Notes: a model not told the origin generated them from the sequence alone. A stretch of DNA of 64,000 nt from Roseovarius indicus (GCF_008728195.1 NZ_CP031598.1:4960001-5024000), one strand, 5' to 3'. Shown: positions 17,147 through 25,709, numbered from the stretch's first letter. Program-made: numbers and translations.

Positions 17147-17192
17147 CCGAAATCTTCAAAAGATTTCGGTCCGTTTTCTTTTCAAGAAAACG
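17147..17192. repeat. Paired-hairpin intergenic element, copy B
   Basis: Hairpin 1 is ccgaaatctt/aagatttcgg (17147-17156 with 17160-17169, loop caa). Hairpin 2 is cgttttctt/aagaaaacg (17172-17180 with 17184-17192, loop ttc). The tail is cccccgcgcccc. Loops and spacing match copy C at 28356, while stem bases differ in a compensated way. It lies directly downstream of mipZ and could end its transcript. Confidence 0.75.
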
Positions 17193-17219
17193 CCCCCGCG
17201 CCCCGCATCGAAAGCCACC

Positions 17220-17561
17220 ATGACACGTTTCACACTTTTCCTCGCCCTCACCTTCGGCCTCGCCACAGCCGCCCCTGCCGACACGATCGAGACCGAAGTC
17301 CAGCGGGTCGACGAAATCGTCGCCATGTATCTCGACGCCGCGATGAAATTTGCCCACGAGATCGATACCATCACCGGCGAAACCACCGCCGTCCCCGCGC
17401 TCGAAGCCTCGCAAACCGCCTGGCTCGCCTATCGCGACGCCCAGTGCGCCTTCCTTGCCACCACCTTCGCGGGCGACCCCGGCACCGACATGGCCGTCGG
17501 CGCCTGCAAGATGAACCTCGGCGAAGATCGCGCCCGCGAACTCGCGAAATTCATCAGGTAG
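17220..17561 (+). CDS. LprI/DUF1311-like secreted protein
   Basis: A 113-residue protein with a signal peptide (TRFTLFLALTFGLATAAPA, cleavage near ADT). The mature part ends with the LprI-type pattern ASQTAWLAYRDAQCAFLATT and MAVGACKMNLGEDRARELAKF. The W..YRDA.C block followed by a second cysteine is typical of DUF1311, a family named for a lysozyme inhibitor in mycobacteria. A periplasmic location is expected; lysozyme inhibition is not implied for this member. It is convergent with the ornithine cyclodeaminase gene, overlapping by 8 bases. Confidence 0.8.
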   Translation: MTRFTLFLALTFGLATAAPADTIETEVQRVDEIVAMYLDAAMKFAHEIDTITGETTAVPALEASQTAWLAYRDAQCAFLATTFAGDPGTDMAVGACKMNLGEDRARELAKFIR

Positions 17562-18474
17562 CGCCGCACACCTCCAGGATATGGGCACAGGCCATCAAAT
17601 CCAGATGCCCGCCCCCGCCATTCTTGAACAGCGTGATCTCCTCATCGCTCTCGCGCCGGAAAATTCCCTTCGGCAGGTCATAGAAGTCGGCCAGCACATC
17701 CGCCTCCGAAATCACTCCGCGCGACAGCGGAATGGTGAGCTCGCCGATATTCTCCATCGTGTCGCCGCGGATATCGACGAACACCCGCGCCCGCCGCATC
17801 GCCTCATCGTCGGCCTCCCGCATATCCGGCAGGAACGCCCCGATCAGGTCGATGTGCTGCCCTGGCCGCAGCCACTCCCCCTTGATCAACGGCTCTTTCG
17901 CCAGTGTCGCACAGCTCACGATATCCGCCCAACGCACCGCCGCCTCCAGGTCGGTCACGACCTCCACACCGGGATACTCGGCCGCCAGCCGCTCCGCCCC
18001 CTCGACCGACCGGTTCCAGACGGCAAACTCACACCCCGGAAACCCCGCGCCATAAGCCTCCACCATCGACCGCGCCACCACACCGGCGCCCACGATCAAC
18101 ACGCGCCGGCTCTCCGGCCTTGCCAGCCTCAGCGCCCCCAGCAGACTGTCGGCCGCCGTCTTCCACTTGGTCACCAGGTGGAAATCGAGCACCGCCTTCA
18201 GCGCCCCGGTCCGATCGTCGTAGAAATAGACGCCGCCGTTGATGTTCGGCGCGCCATGCTCCGGCGCCCCCGGAAACACATGCGCCGACTTCACCGCCAG
18301 CCCCAGCCCGTCGATCCACGCCGAAAGCGTGATCGCGGTATCCTCGCCCCGTGTCAGGTAACTCACTTCGGCCTCGGCCCTTGGCAGGTGATGCCCCGCC
18401 TCCAGCGCCTTAGCCATGGCCAGCCACTCAAGCTGACGCTCACCCTCCTCGTAAGAGATGAACGCCGGCCCCAC
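17554..18474 (-). CDS. Ornithine cyclodeaminase / mu-crystallin family protein
   Basis: A 306-residue NAD(P)-binding enzyme of the ornithine cyclodeaminase/mu-crystallin family. Members convert ornithine to proline with loss of ammonia, or act as reductive aminases. The Rossmann motif is VLIVGAGVVARSMVEAY at about residue 125, preceded by LDFHLVTKWKTAADSLLGAL and followed by GAFLPDMREADDEAMRRA. The probable start is GTG 18474; no in-frame ATG is near and the upstream EamA gene ends three bases away. The specific substrate (ornithine, alanine or another amino acid) cannot be fixed by eye. Confidence 0.85.
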   Translation of the reverse strand: MGPAFISYEEGERQLEWLAMAKALEAGHHLPRAEAEVSYLTRGEDTAITLSAWIDGLGLAVKSAHVFPGAPEHGAPNINGGVYFYDDRTGALKAVLDFHLVTKWKTAADSLLGALRLARPESRRVLIVGAGVVARSMVEAYGAGFPGCEFAVWNRSVEGAERLAAEYPGVEVVTDLEAAVRWADIVSCATLAKEPLIKGEWLRPGQHIDLIGAFLPDMREADDEAMRRARVFVDIRGDTMENIGELTIPLSRGVISEADVLADFYDLPKGIFRRESDEEITLFKNGGGGHLDLMACAHILEVCGAT

Positions 18475-18476
18475 CG

Positions 18477-19340
18477 TCAGACCACCCGCCGCCGCCTCAG
18501 CGCGACCGCGTTCGACACCAGCAGCGCCCCGATCACCACCGCGCCACCGATCATCGCCCAGCGCCCCGGGTCCTCGCCCACGATCGCCCAGACCAGCAAG
18601 GGCGCCAGCACCGATTCCAGCAGGATCAGCAGCGACACCTCCGGCGAGCTGATATACCGCGGCCCCAGTGTCAGGAAACAGGTCGCCACGGCAATGAACG
18701 CCCCGTGCCCCAGGAACAGGTGCCATTGCTCCGCCACCGGCGGCCCCGGCTCGATGAACGGCCACAACACCAGCGCCGCCCCGATATAGGCCAGCGGAAT
18801 CGCCGGGATCATCGAGATATCCTTCAGCCCCCGCACGGCGGTCAGCGCGCCGGAATAAGCAATGCACACCGACAGCGCGAACAGGTCGCCCGACCAATGC
18901 GCCACCGCGTTCTCGCCCGAGCCATAGGCGATGATCGCCAGCCCCGCCATCACCGCCAGCATGGTCATCACCACCCGCCGGCTGATCGGCTCGCCCAGGA
19001 AGACCCGCGCGAAGATCGCCGAGAAGATCGGCATCGACGCAAAGATGAACACCACGTTCGCCACGCTCGTATGCGTCACCGCCAACACGAAGCCCGGCGC
19101 CGTGTACCCAATCAGCACCATGTAGAGGATCCCCGGCCAGCCCGAGCGCAGCACCTGCCCGAAGCCCCGCGTGCCCTGCACCGCCAGCAGCCCCAACAGG
19201 ATGATCCCGCCCGCCGTCATCCCGCGCCAGAACGCGGTGACCATCGGCTCGGCATCGATGAGCCGCACGTAAAGCGAATCCGGCACCACGAACAAGACGC
19301 CCAGCGTGGTGATCAGCAGACCTTTGAGATGTTCATTCAT
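18477..19340 (-). CDS. EamA/DMT-family transporter
   Basis: A 287-residue inner-membrane protein with ten predicted helices in two EamA repeats. The start is MNEHLKGLLITTLGVLFVVP, and a helix contains FIFASMPIFSAIFARVFLGE, the classical first-repeat element. A basic RRRR tail ends the protein. Its stop lies just before the start of the cyclodeaminase gene, so the two form an operon; export of a product or uptake of an amino acid-like substrate is inferred. It is divergent from nothing nearby, since the MarR gene upstream is on the same strand. Confidence 0.85.
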   Translation of the reverse strand: MNEHLKGLLITTLGVLFVVPDSLYVRLIDAEPMVTAFWRGMTAGGIILLGLLAVQGTRGFGQVLRSGWPGILYMVLIGYTAPGFVLAVTHTSVANVVFIFASMPIFSAIFARVFLGEPISRRVVMTMLAVMAGLAIIAYGSGENAVAHWSGDLFALSVCIAYSGALTAVRGLKDISMIPAIPLAYIGAALVLWPFIEPGPPVAEQWHLFLGHGAFIAVATCFLTLGPRYISSPEVSLLILLESVLAPLLVWAIVGEDPGRWAMIGGAVVIGALLVSNAVALRRRRVV

Positions 19341-19396
19341 GGGGCCTAGCTGAACGGGTTTTTGACCGGAAAGTAAAGACCCGCGCCCGCCCGTGG

Positions 19397-19843
19397 CTAG
19401 CGCCTGCTGGCAAGCCGTTTCAGCATATCCCGCAAGAGCGCCGTCTCTTCCTCGGAAAACCGCGCCGTCAGCCGCTCGTCATACTGCCGCGCCACCTCGT
19501 GAAGGTCGCGATACGCGGCCCGCCCCGCCGTGGTCAGCTCGAGGTACTCATACCGCCGGTCGCCCGCATCCCGCTCCCGCGTGATGAACCGCCGTGCCGC
19601 CAGCTTCTGCACCGCCCGGCTCACCTTGGTCTTGTGAATCGCGGCCCGTTCGCCGATCTCCTTGGCGGTCAGCCGGCCATAAATGCCAAGATGGAACAGC
19701 ACCCGCCATTCCGTCCGCAACATGCCATAACGGCCCTTGTAGATCGTCTGGAATTCCTGCCCCGACGCCTCCGCCGCCTGGTTCAGCAGGTAGGGCAGAA
19801 AGTCGGACAGGTCGAATGTATCGTCGGTCGTATCGCGCATCAT
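19397..19843 (-). CDS. MarR-family regulator of the homogentisate block
   Basis: A 148-residue winged-helix regulator. LTAKEIGERAAIHKTKVSRA is the recognition helix, and FITRERDAGDRRYEYLELT is the wing with the D.RR signature of MarR proteins. ATG 19843 has ggaag three bases upstream; a further in-frame ATG at 19891 would add 16 residues that run through the probable operator. It is divergent from hmgA and most likely represses that cluster, releasing it on binding an aromatic acid. Ligand and target are inferred from position. Confidence 0.85.
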   Translation of the reverse strand: MMRDTTDDTFDLSDFLPYLLNQAAEASGQEFQTIYKGRYGMLRTEWRVLFHLGIYGRLTAKEIGERAAIHKTKVSRAVQKLAARRFITRERDAGDRRYEYLELTTAGRAAYRDLHEVARQYDERLTARFSEEETALLRDMLKRLASRR

Positions 19844-19912
19844 GGGCTTCCATGTAGCCTTGTTAGTTACAAATTCAACTGTTAGCTCCATGGGCCAAGG
19901 AGGACCGCTGTC
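19844..19912. promoter_or_regulatory. marR-hmgA divergent promoter with putative MarR operator
   Basis: This short divergent region is AT-rich against a GC-rich genome. It contains agttacaaattcaact at 19865-19880, an imperfect palindrome with arms agtt/aact, flanked by the direct repeat gttag (19862-19866 and 19881-19885). Size and symmetry suit a MarR dimer site overlapping both promoters. RBS aaggagg lies 10 bases before the hmgA start. Confidence 0.5.
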
Positions 19913-21268
19913 ATGAACCGCCAGACCAAGACGCATGGCCTGACCCAGGCCGCCACGCCCGTGGGCACGCATGAAGGCTACATGCCCGGCTTCGCCAACG
20001 ATTTCGAGACCGAGGCCCTGCCCGGAGCCCTGCCCCAGGGCATGAACTCTCCGCAGAAATGCAATTACGGCCTCTACGGCGAACAGCTCTCCGGCACCGC
20101 CTTCACCGCCAACCCGCCAGAGCGCACATGGACCTACCGGATCAGGCCCTCGGTCAAGCATTCGGCGCGCTACAAGAAGGTCGCCCTGCCGCACTGGAAA
20201 TCGTCCCCCAACGTCGACCCCGACGTCATCTCGCTGGGCCAGTACCGCTGGGATCCCGTCCCCCATTCCGAGCAAAACCTCACCTGGCTGACCGGCATGC
20301 ACACCATGACCACGGCGGGCGACGTGAACACCCAGGTCGGCATGGCCAGCCACATCTACCTCGTCACCGCCTCGATGGAAGACGCCTATTTCTTCTCCGC
20401 CGACAGCGAGCTGCTCGTCGTGCCGCAGGAAGGCCGCCTCCGCTTCTGCACCGAGCTCGGCATCATAGACCTGGAGCCCAAGGAAATCGCCATCCTCCCC
20501 CGTGGCCTCGTCTACCGGGTCGAGGTGCTGGAAGGGCCCTGCCGCGGCTTCGTCTGCGAAAATTACGGCCAGAAATTCGAGCTTCCGGGCCGCGGGCCCA
20601 TCGGCGCCAACTGCCTCGCCAACCCGCGCGACTTCAAGGCGCCGGTCGCGGCGTTCGAAGACCGGGAAACCCCCTCCACCCTCACCATCAAATGGTGCGG
20701 CCAGTTCCACGAAACCGAGATCCCGCAAAGCCCGCTCGACGTGGTCGCCTGGCACGGCAACTACGCCCCATACAAGTACGACCTGCGCAATTACTGCCCG
20801 GTCGGCGCGATCCTCTTCGACCACCCCGACCCGTCGATCTTCACCGTGCTGACGGCCCCCTCGGGCGTGCCCGGCACCGCGAATATCGACTTCGTCCTCT
20901 TCCGCGAACGCTGGATGGTGGCCGAGGATACCTTCCGCCCGCCCTGGTATCACAAGAACATCATGTCCGAGCTGATGGGCAACATCTACGGCCAGTATGA
21001 CGCCAAGCCGCAGGGCTTCGTCCCCGGCGGCATGTCGCTGCATAACATGATGCTGCCCCACGGCCCCGACCGCGACGCGTTCGAGAAGGCCTCGAACGCC
21101 AATCTCGGCCCCGACAAGCTCGACAATACCATGTCCTTCATGTTCGAAACCCGCTTCCCGCAGCACCTCACCGCCTTCGCCGCCAACGAGGCCCCGCTGC
21201 AGGACGACTATATCGATTGCTGGGACAGCCTCGAGAAAAAATTCGACGGCACGCCGGGCCGCAAATGA
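19913..21268 (+). CDS. hmgA: Homogentisate 1,2-dioxygenase
   Basis: A 451-residue non-haem iron dioxygenase that opens the ring of homogentisate to maleylacetoacetate in tyrosine and phenylalanine breakdown. The [19 protein letters not shown] opening, the [15 protein letters not shown] block and the central [20 protein letters not shown] are family marks. Likely iron ligands are His and Glu in the [16 protein letters not shown] region and His in [12 protein letters not shown]. Length is normal. It is the first gene of a block with an MBL hydrolase and a fumarylacetoacetase-family enzyme; maleylacetoacetate isomerase is not seen next to them. Confidence 0.96.
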   Translation: MNRQTKTHGLTQAATPVGTHEGYMPGFANDFETEALPGALPQGMNSPQKCNYGLYGEQLSGTAFTANPPERTWTYRIRPSVKHSARYKKVALPHWKSSPNVDPDVISLGQYRWDPVPHSEQNLTWLTGMHTMTTAGDVNTQVGMASHIYLVTASMEDAYFFSADSELLVVPQEGRLRFCTELGIIDLEPKEIAILPRGLVYRVEVLEGPCRGFVCENYGQKFELPGRGPIGANCLANPRDFKAPVAAFEDRETPSTLTIKWCGQFHETEIPQSPLDVVAWHGNYAPYKYDLRNYCPVGAILFDHPDPSIFTVLTAPSGVPGTANIDFVLFRERWMVAEDTFRPPWYHKNIMSELMGNIYGQYDAKPQGFVPGGMSLHNMMLPHGPDRDAFEKASNANLGPDKLDNTMSFMFETRFPQHLTAFAANEAPLQDDYIDCWDSLEKKFDGTPGRK

Positions 21269-21275
21269 CGCGCAG

Positions 21276-21300
21276 TTGAGTATTTCCGGAACAATGAAAG
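21276..21300. repeat. GAGTATTT-type short dispersed motif at the start of the MBL gene
   Basis: gagtatttccggaacaatga (21278 onward) is the reverse-complement equivalent of a module at 28272-28295 and 28203-28225. It lies eight bases after the hmgA stop and carries the probable ATG of the next gene. Confidence 0.5.
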
Positions 21301-22181
21301 CCCCGGACAGCGCCCCCATGGACAGCGTGACGATTCTTGGCAGCAAGGGCGGCCCGGCGATCCGGCCGGGCTCGGCCATGCCGACATCCATACTGGTGCG
21401 TATGGATGGGAAAACCGTGCTGGTCGACGCAGGCCTCGGGGCCGCTGCGGGCGTCTGCCGTGCCGGCGTCGCGCTGACGGAAATCGACGCGGTGCTCATC
21501 ACCCACCTCCATTCCGACCACTACCTCGAACTGGGGCCGCTCCTCCACACAGCCTGGACCGCCGGGCTCAAGCGCGAGGTGCCGATCTACGCCCCCTCGG
21601 GCCTGCCCACCTACTGGCAGGGCTTCCGCGCCTCGATGGCCTACGACATCGATACCCGCACCGAAGACGAAGGCTGCCCCGATTTCGACAGCCTCTTCCC
21701 CATCCACCTGCTCGATGACCACCTCGACCTGACCTTGGGCCGCCTGCACATCACCGCCCTCCCCAACCACCACCCGCCCGTCACCGAAAGCTACGCCCTC
21801 CGCTTCGACGCCCCCTCCGGCAGCGCCGTCCTCTCCGGCGACACCGCCCCCATCCCCGCCATGGTCGACTTCGCCAAGGGCGCCGACCTCCTCGTTCACG
21901 AGGCCATGCTTACCGACCACATCACCGCCCTCGTCAACCGCATGGGCTATGCCAACGACCGCCTCCTGAAACACATCCTGCGCAGCCACACTGCCGCCCA
22001 TGACGCGGCCCACCTGGCCGAGCGCGCGGGCGTGTCACAGCTCGCCCTCAACCACCTCATCCCCTCGGGCGACCCGGACGTCACCGAAGACACATGGCGC
22101 GCCGAGGCCGCCCCCCACTTCTCCGGCACGCTCCACATCGCCCATGACGGCATGACGATCCCCCTGAAAGCCACGCAATGA
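21294..22181 (+). CDS. Metallo-beta-lactamase-fold hydrolase
   Basis: A protein of about 295 residues with the MBL metal-binding motif HLHSDH at about residues 69-74, preceded by VLVDAGLGAA. A second metal histidine may lie in NHHPPVTES, SGDTAP holds the bridging Asp, and HEAML and LNHLIPSG follow. It resembles the RNase Z/arylsulfatase-like MBL subfamily rather than beta-lactamases. The start is uncertain: ATG 21294 has gga four bases before it, ATG 21318 (MDSVTIL) is equally plausible from homology expectations. It overlaps the next gene by four bases, suggesting a role in the homogentisate pathway. Confidence 0.8.
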   Translation: MKAPDSAPMDSVTILGSKGGPAIRPGSAMPTSILVRMDGKTVLVDAGLGAAAGVCRAGVALTEIDAVLITHLHSDHYLELGPLLHTAWTAGLKREVPIYAPSGLPTYWQGFRASMAYDIDTRTEDEGCPDFDSLFPIHLLDDHLDLTLGRLHITALPNHHPPVTESYALRFDAPSGSAVLSGDTAPIPAMVDFAKGADLLVHEAMLTDHITALVNRMGYANDRLLKHILRSHTAAHDAAHLAERAGVSQLALNHLIPSGDPDVTEDTWRAEAAPHFSGTLHIAHDGMTIPLKATQ

Positions 22182-23134
22182 AATACGCGACCCTCGACAA
22201 CGGCACCCCCGACGGCCAGCTCGCCATCCTTTCCGATGACGGCCAGACCTGCCGCCTGCCGCAAGGCGCCACGCTGCAATCCCTCCTCGACGGGGCCGAG
22301 CCGTCCCCGAAAGGGGCGGAGAGGCCCTTCGACGAAACAACCTGCCTCTCCCCCCTCCCCCGCGCCTATCAGTTCCTCGACGGGTCGGCCTACGTGAACC
22401 ATGTCGACCTCGTCCGCCGCGCCCGCGGCGCCGAAATGCCCGACCGCTTCTGGCACGACCCGCTCATGTACCAGGGCGGCTCCGACAGCTTCCTCGCCCC
22501 CACAGCCCCCATTCCCGGCGACCCCGCCTGGGGCATCGACTTCGAGGCCGAAGTCGCCGTCATCACCGGCCCCGTCCCCATGGGCGCCACCCGCGATCAG
22601 GCCCGCGCCGCCATCCGCCTTGTCCTGCTCTGCAATGACATCTCGCTCCGCGCGCTCATCCCCGACGAGCTCTCCAAGGGCTTCGGTTTCGTCCAGTCGA
22701 AACCCGCCTGCGCCTTCTCTCCGCTCGCCATTTCCCCCGAAGACCTGCCGGGCTGGGACGGCGACAAGCTGCACGGCACCATGCATGTCGAACTGAACGG
22801 AAACCCCTTCGGCCGCGCCGATGCCGGCGAAGACATGACCTTCGACTTCCCCACCCTCATCGCCCATGCCGCGAAAACCCGCCACCTCGCCGCCGGCACC
22901 ATCATAGGCTCCGGCACCGTCTCCAACCGAGACCCCGATGGCGGCCCCGGCAAACCCGTTAGCGACGGCGGCCGCGGCTATTCCTGCATCGCCGAACAGC
23001 GCATGGTGGAAACCCTGCTGGAAGGCGAGGCGAAAACCCCCTTCCTGCAACCCGGCGACCGCGTCAGGATCTGGATGGAGGACGACGAAGGCCGCTCCCT
23101 CTTCGGCACCATCGACCAAACGGTCGCCTCATGA
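22178..23134 (+). CDS. Fumarylacetoacetate hydrolase family protein
   Basis: A 318-residue protein with an FAH-type C-terminal beta-roll. The metal-binding elements are GIDFEAEVAVITG (E..E pair, about residues 124-136) and LCNDISLRAL (Asp). The GSGTVSNRD stretch and LQPGDRVRIWMED near the end fit as well. In this gene context it is the probable fumarylacetoacetase, cleaving the last intermediate to fumarate and acetoacetate. It is of the shorter bacterial type rather than the 420-residue eukaryotic type. The ATGA overlap with the MBL gene indicates coupled translation. Confidence 0.85.
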   Translation: MKYATLDNGTPDGQLAILSDDGQTCRLPQGATLQSLLDGAEPSPKGAERPFDETTCLSPLPRAYQFLDGSAYVNHVDLVRRARGAEMPDRFWHDPLMYQGGSDSFLAPTAPIPGDPAWGIDFEAEVAVITGPVPMGATRDQARAAIRLVLLCNDISLRALIPDELSKGFGFVQSKPACAFSPLAISPEDLPGWDGDKLHGTMHVELNGNPFGRADAGEDMTFDFPTLIAHAAKTRHLAAGTIIGSGTVSNRDPDGGPGKPVSDGGRGYSCIAEQRMVETLLEGEAKTPFLQPGDRVRIWMEDDEGRSLFGTIDQTVAS

Positions 23135-23136
23135 CC

Positions 23137-23691
23137 TCAGCCGCCCTGCCATTCCTTCACCGCCTCCAGCGGCCACAGAAGCATCAGGATGTTGAGCGCC
23201 AGCCCGTCGCGGATCACGAGCGCGGTCAGCACCTCGAACCCGATCACCACGGCGACACTCACCCACACCGGCACGAAACGCGCCAGCGCAAACCCCACCC
23301 ACATCGCCACGACATCCGAGACCGAGTTCAACACGCTGTCGCCCACGTAATCCGCCGACACCGTCGTATCGCGGTATCGCTGGATCATCGCATCGGTGTT
23401 CTCCACGATCTCCCAGCCGCATTCCACCACCGTCGCGATCACCAGCCGCCAGCCAATCGCCATCCTTGGCACCGCCAGCCACAACGCGGCATAGAACAGC
23501 AACCCGTGCAGCAAATGGCTCGGCGCGTACCAGTCCAGAAATTGCTGGTTCGCCTCCTCCGTGCCGATCGTGCCCCACACGTCGACATAGCCACAGGGGC
23601 ACACCCCCGCCCGGCCCATCGCCAACAGGGCAACCCCCGTCGCAACGGTGATCAGGAACGTCAGAACATAGGGCAACCGGCTCTGCATCAT
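23137..23691 (-). CDS. DUF2585 membrane protein
   Basis: A 184-residue inner-membrane protein with about five helices. The PSHLLHGLLFYAALWLAVP and ECGWEIVENTDAMIQRYRDT stretches with DYVGDSVLNSVSDVVAMWVG are characteristic of DUF2585 (a VanZ-like set of alphaproteobacterial proteins). The function is unknown. It is on the opposite strand to its neighbours, ending three bases after the fumarylacetoacetase-family stop, so it is not part of that operon. The double ATG at 23691/23688 makes the start ambiguous by one codon. Confidence 0.85.
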   Translation of the reverse strand: MMQSRLPYVLTFLITVATGVALLAMGRAGVCPCGYVDVWGTIGTEEANQQFLDWYAPSHLLHGLLFYAALWLAVPRMAIGWRLVIATVVECGWEIVENTDAMIQRYRDTTVSADYVGDSVLNSVSDVVAMWVGFALARFVPVWVSVAVVIGFEVLTALVIRDGLALNILMLLWPLEAVKEWQGG

Positions 23692-23746
23692 GGGAAAAAC
23701 CCAAGCACAGCCCCCCGCCCCTGTCCATCTCAGAAAGGAGCCCCCC

Positions 23747-24697
23747 ATGTCCAAGGCCTTCGCCTCCCAAGGTGATCTCACCGAGAAAACCATCAGCTTC
23801 ACCGAGGTCGGCCGCGGCCTCTGGGCCTTTACCGCCGAGGGCGACCCCAACTCCGGCGTCATCATCGGCGACGACAGCGTCATGATCGTCGAGGCCCAGG
23901 CGACCCCCCGCCTCGCCAATAAAGTCATCGAAAAGGTCCGCGAAGTCACCGACAAGCCGATCACCCACCTCGTGATGACCCACTATCACGCCGTCCGCGT
24001 CCTCGGCGCCTCGGCCTATGACGCACCCCAGGTCATCATGTCCGACGTGACGCGCTCCATGGTCGCCGAACGCGGGCAGGAGGATTGGGACAGCGAATTC
24101 CAGCGCTTCCCCCGCCTCTTCGAAGGCCACGAATCCATCCCCGGCCTCACCTGGCCCACCACCACCTTCTCCGACACCATGACCGTCTATCTCGGCAACC
24201 GCCGCGTCGACCTCATGCACCTGGGCCGCGCTCATACCGCGGGCGACATCGTCATCCACGTGCCCGATGAAAACGTCATGTTCACCGGCGACATCGTCGA
24301 ATACCACTCCGCCTGCTACTGCGGCGACGGGCATTTCGCCGACTGGGGCGACACGCTCGACGAGATCAAGTGGTTCGACGTCGACGCCATCGCGCCGGGC
24401 CGGGGCGACGCGCTGATGGGCCGCGAAATGGTCAACGCCGCCATCGAGAACACCCGCGATTTCGTAGAAAGCACCTACCGCCCCGCCGCCCGCGTCGCCG
24501 CCCGCGGCGGCACGCTGAAAGAAGCCTGGGATGCGGTGCGCGAGGCCTGCGATCCGAAATTCTCCGACTACGCCATCTACGAGCACTGCCTGCCCTTCAA
24601 CGTCGCCCGCGCCTATGACGAGGCCCGCGGCATCGACACCCCCCGCATCTGGACGGCCGAGCGCGATATCGCGATGTGGGAACAGTTGCAGGGTTAA
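23747..24697 (+). CDS. MBL-fold protein with atypical metal motif (HYHAVR)
   Basis: A 316-residue protein with the MBL fold: VMIVEAQATPRLANKVIEKV, HLVMTHYHAVRVLGASAY at about residues 84-101, HLGRAHTAGDIVIHVPDENV, and MFTGDIVEYHSACYCGDGH. The usual HxHxDH is HYHAVR, so the Asp and third His of the canonical site are missing, while the GD..H part remains. Either a single metal site or a non-hydrolytic role is possible. A good RBS (gaaaggag) lies eight bases upstream. It lies in the homogentisate block and is followed directly by the foreign gene. Confidence 0.82.
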   Translation: MSKAFASQGDLTEKTISFTEVGRGLWAFTAEGDPNSGVIIGDDSVMIVEAQATPRLANKVIEKVREVTDKPITHLVMTHYHAVRVLGASAYDAPQVIMSDVTRSMVAERGQEDWDSEFQRFPRLFEGHESIPGLTWPTTTFSDTMTVYLGNRRVDLMHLGRAHTAGDIVIHVPDENVMFTGDIVEYHSACYCGDGHFADWGDTLDEIKWFDVDAIAPGRGDALMGREMVNAAIENTRDFVESTYRPAARVAARGGTLKEAWDAVREACDPKFSDYAIYEHCLPFNVARAYDEARGIDTPRIWTAERDIAMWEQLQG

Positions 24698-24701
24698 TTC
24701 G

Positions 24702-25487
24702 GTGCCAAACGTTGTGGAACAGGACGGTATCCGGATCTTAGCAAACCAACTGCCTGTCAAAGAGATGCTTCGCCTCGTAGCGCTTACTGCGAGGTGGGTC
24801 CATGTTGACGTATTCCAAGCGCTACCTGTTTGGTACCCAGAGTTTCACAGAGGCAGCCTAGGCTTCAAGCACGATTGGACCGAGCCACAGATGAATCGGA
24901 GCCAAAGCACAGGCGCAACAAGCCAATGGGTGGAATCCAACACCAATGCGAATACAGCTCTAACCTGTGCCCTAGGTACGTCTTCAAAGAAACGTCGCAA
25001 TTGGTCATGTTGTCATATCTGGGGTACGCCCAAAGCAGCAGGTGAATCAAACGCGGTAATTCGAGATCCAAAATTTTTTTCATGCACGGCAAACATGGTT
25101 CTGCTGCCGACGCCACTAAAGGCATTCACCGACGAAATACCAAGCATAAAGAACGCTCTTCGAATTTGTGCATTTCATTACTACCGATGGTTTTGTGACC
25201 ATCCTGCTTTAGGCAACTGGGAGTATCTCAACGATAATCGCCGTGAGTTGCCCGACGGCTATCCCAACAAATGGCCCAGTTGGGAACATCCAAATCTCAT
25301 CCCGCCGGGTGTGGTCGATCCCTCCACCCGTGTCTGGAAGGCGATAGAACGTCGCAAGCGCAGAATTGGCCGCGACTTGAGAGAAGCGGGCGAACACTAC
25401 CCAAGAGACTCTGTCAGAAACGTCTTGTCGTATTGGGAGATTGAAATCGAGGAGCCGACGGGTAACAAGGAAAATACAGTTGAGTAA
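24702..25487 (+). CDS. AT-rich orphan protein with HNH-like CHIW block
   Basis: A 261-residue protein from GTG 24702, four bases after the preceding stop. I do not recognise it firmly. Residues about 118-160 read CCHIWGTP, then DPKFFSCTANMVLLP and PLKAFTD; the C-H-I-W followed by a conserved N and aromatic/proline residues recalls a variant His-Asn nuclease arrangement seen in defence-associated proteins. The rest is charged, with a C-terminal helix rich in Arg. Base composition is plainly AT-richer and codon use unlike the neighbours, so the gene looks acquired. It interrupts the homogentisate block; ends 24682-24688 and 25476-25482 share acagttg. Confidence 0.6.
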   Translation: MPNVVEQDGIRILANQLPVKEMLRLVALTARWVHVDVFQALPVWYPEFHRGSLGFKHDWTEPQMNRSQSTGATSQWVESNTNANTALTCALGTSSKKRRNWSCCHIWGTPKAAGESNAVIRDPKFFSCTANMVLLPTPLKAFTDEIPSIKNALRICAFHYYRWFCDHPALGNWEYLNDNRRELPDGYPNKWPSWEHPNLIPPGVVDPSTRVWKAIERRKRRIGRDLREAGEHYPRDSVRNVLSYWEIEIEEPTGNKENTVE

Positions 25488-25689
25488 AACCTTCGGCCCC
25501 ACACGAGGCGAGCACATCTTCCGCCTCTCCGCCGGCATCGCCGGCCTGGCCCTGCTGGGGGTGACGCTCGCCGTCATGGGCGTCCCGCAGGGCCCCGCAC
25601 TGGTCGAGCTTTTCGGCTTCGGCGGCCTCTTCTTCGCAGGCTCCGCCGCCTGGAGCGGCTGGAAACTCGCCAAGAGGGATCACCCATGA
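25480..25689 (+). CDS. Small two-helix membrane protein
   Basis: A 69-residue protein that I do not recognise. It starts at TTG 25480 with aaggaaa upstream, inside the end of the foreign gene (8-base overlap), and reverts to host-like GC-rich codon use at GPTRGEHIFRLSAG. Two hydrophobic segments (about residues 10-30 and 37-54) end in a basic KLAKRD. The start may have been altered by the insertion next to it: before insertion a different upstream start could have been used. Confidence 0.55.
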   Translation: MSKTFGPTRGEHIFRLSAGIAGLALLGVTLAVMGVPQGPALVELFGFGGLFFAGSAAWSGWKLAKRDHP

Positions 25690-25709
25690 CCCCTCTTGCG
25701 CCACATGCT

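Noticed and set aside
24698..25487. Prophage or insertion sequence
   Set aside because: A single gene without integrase, transposase or inverted repeats was seen; only a 7-base match at the ends.
25441..25689. TTG start at 25441 for the small membrane protein
   Set aside because: The sequence before 25480 is the foreign gene read in another frame; host-like codons begin at about 25495.
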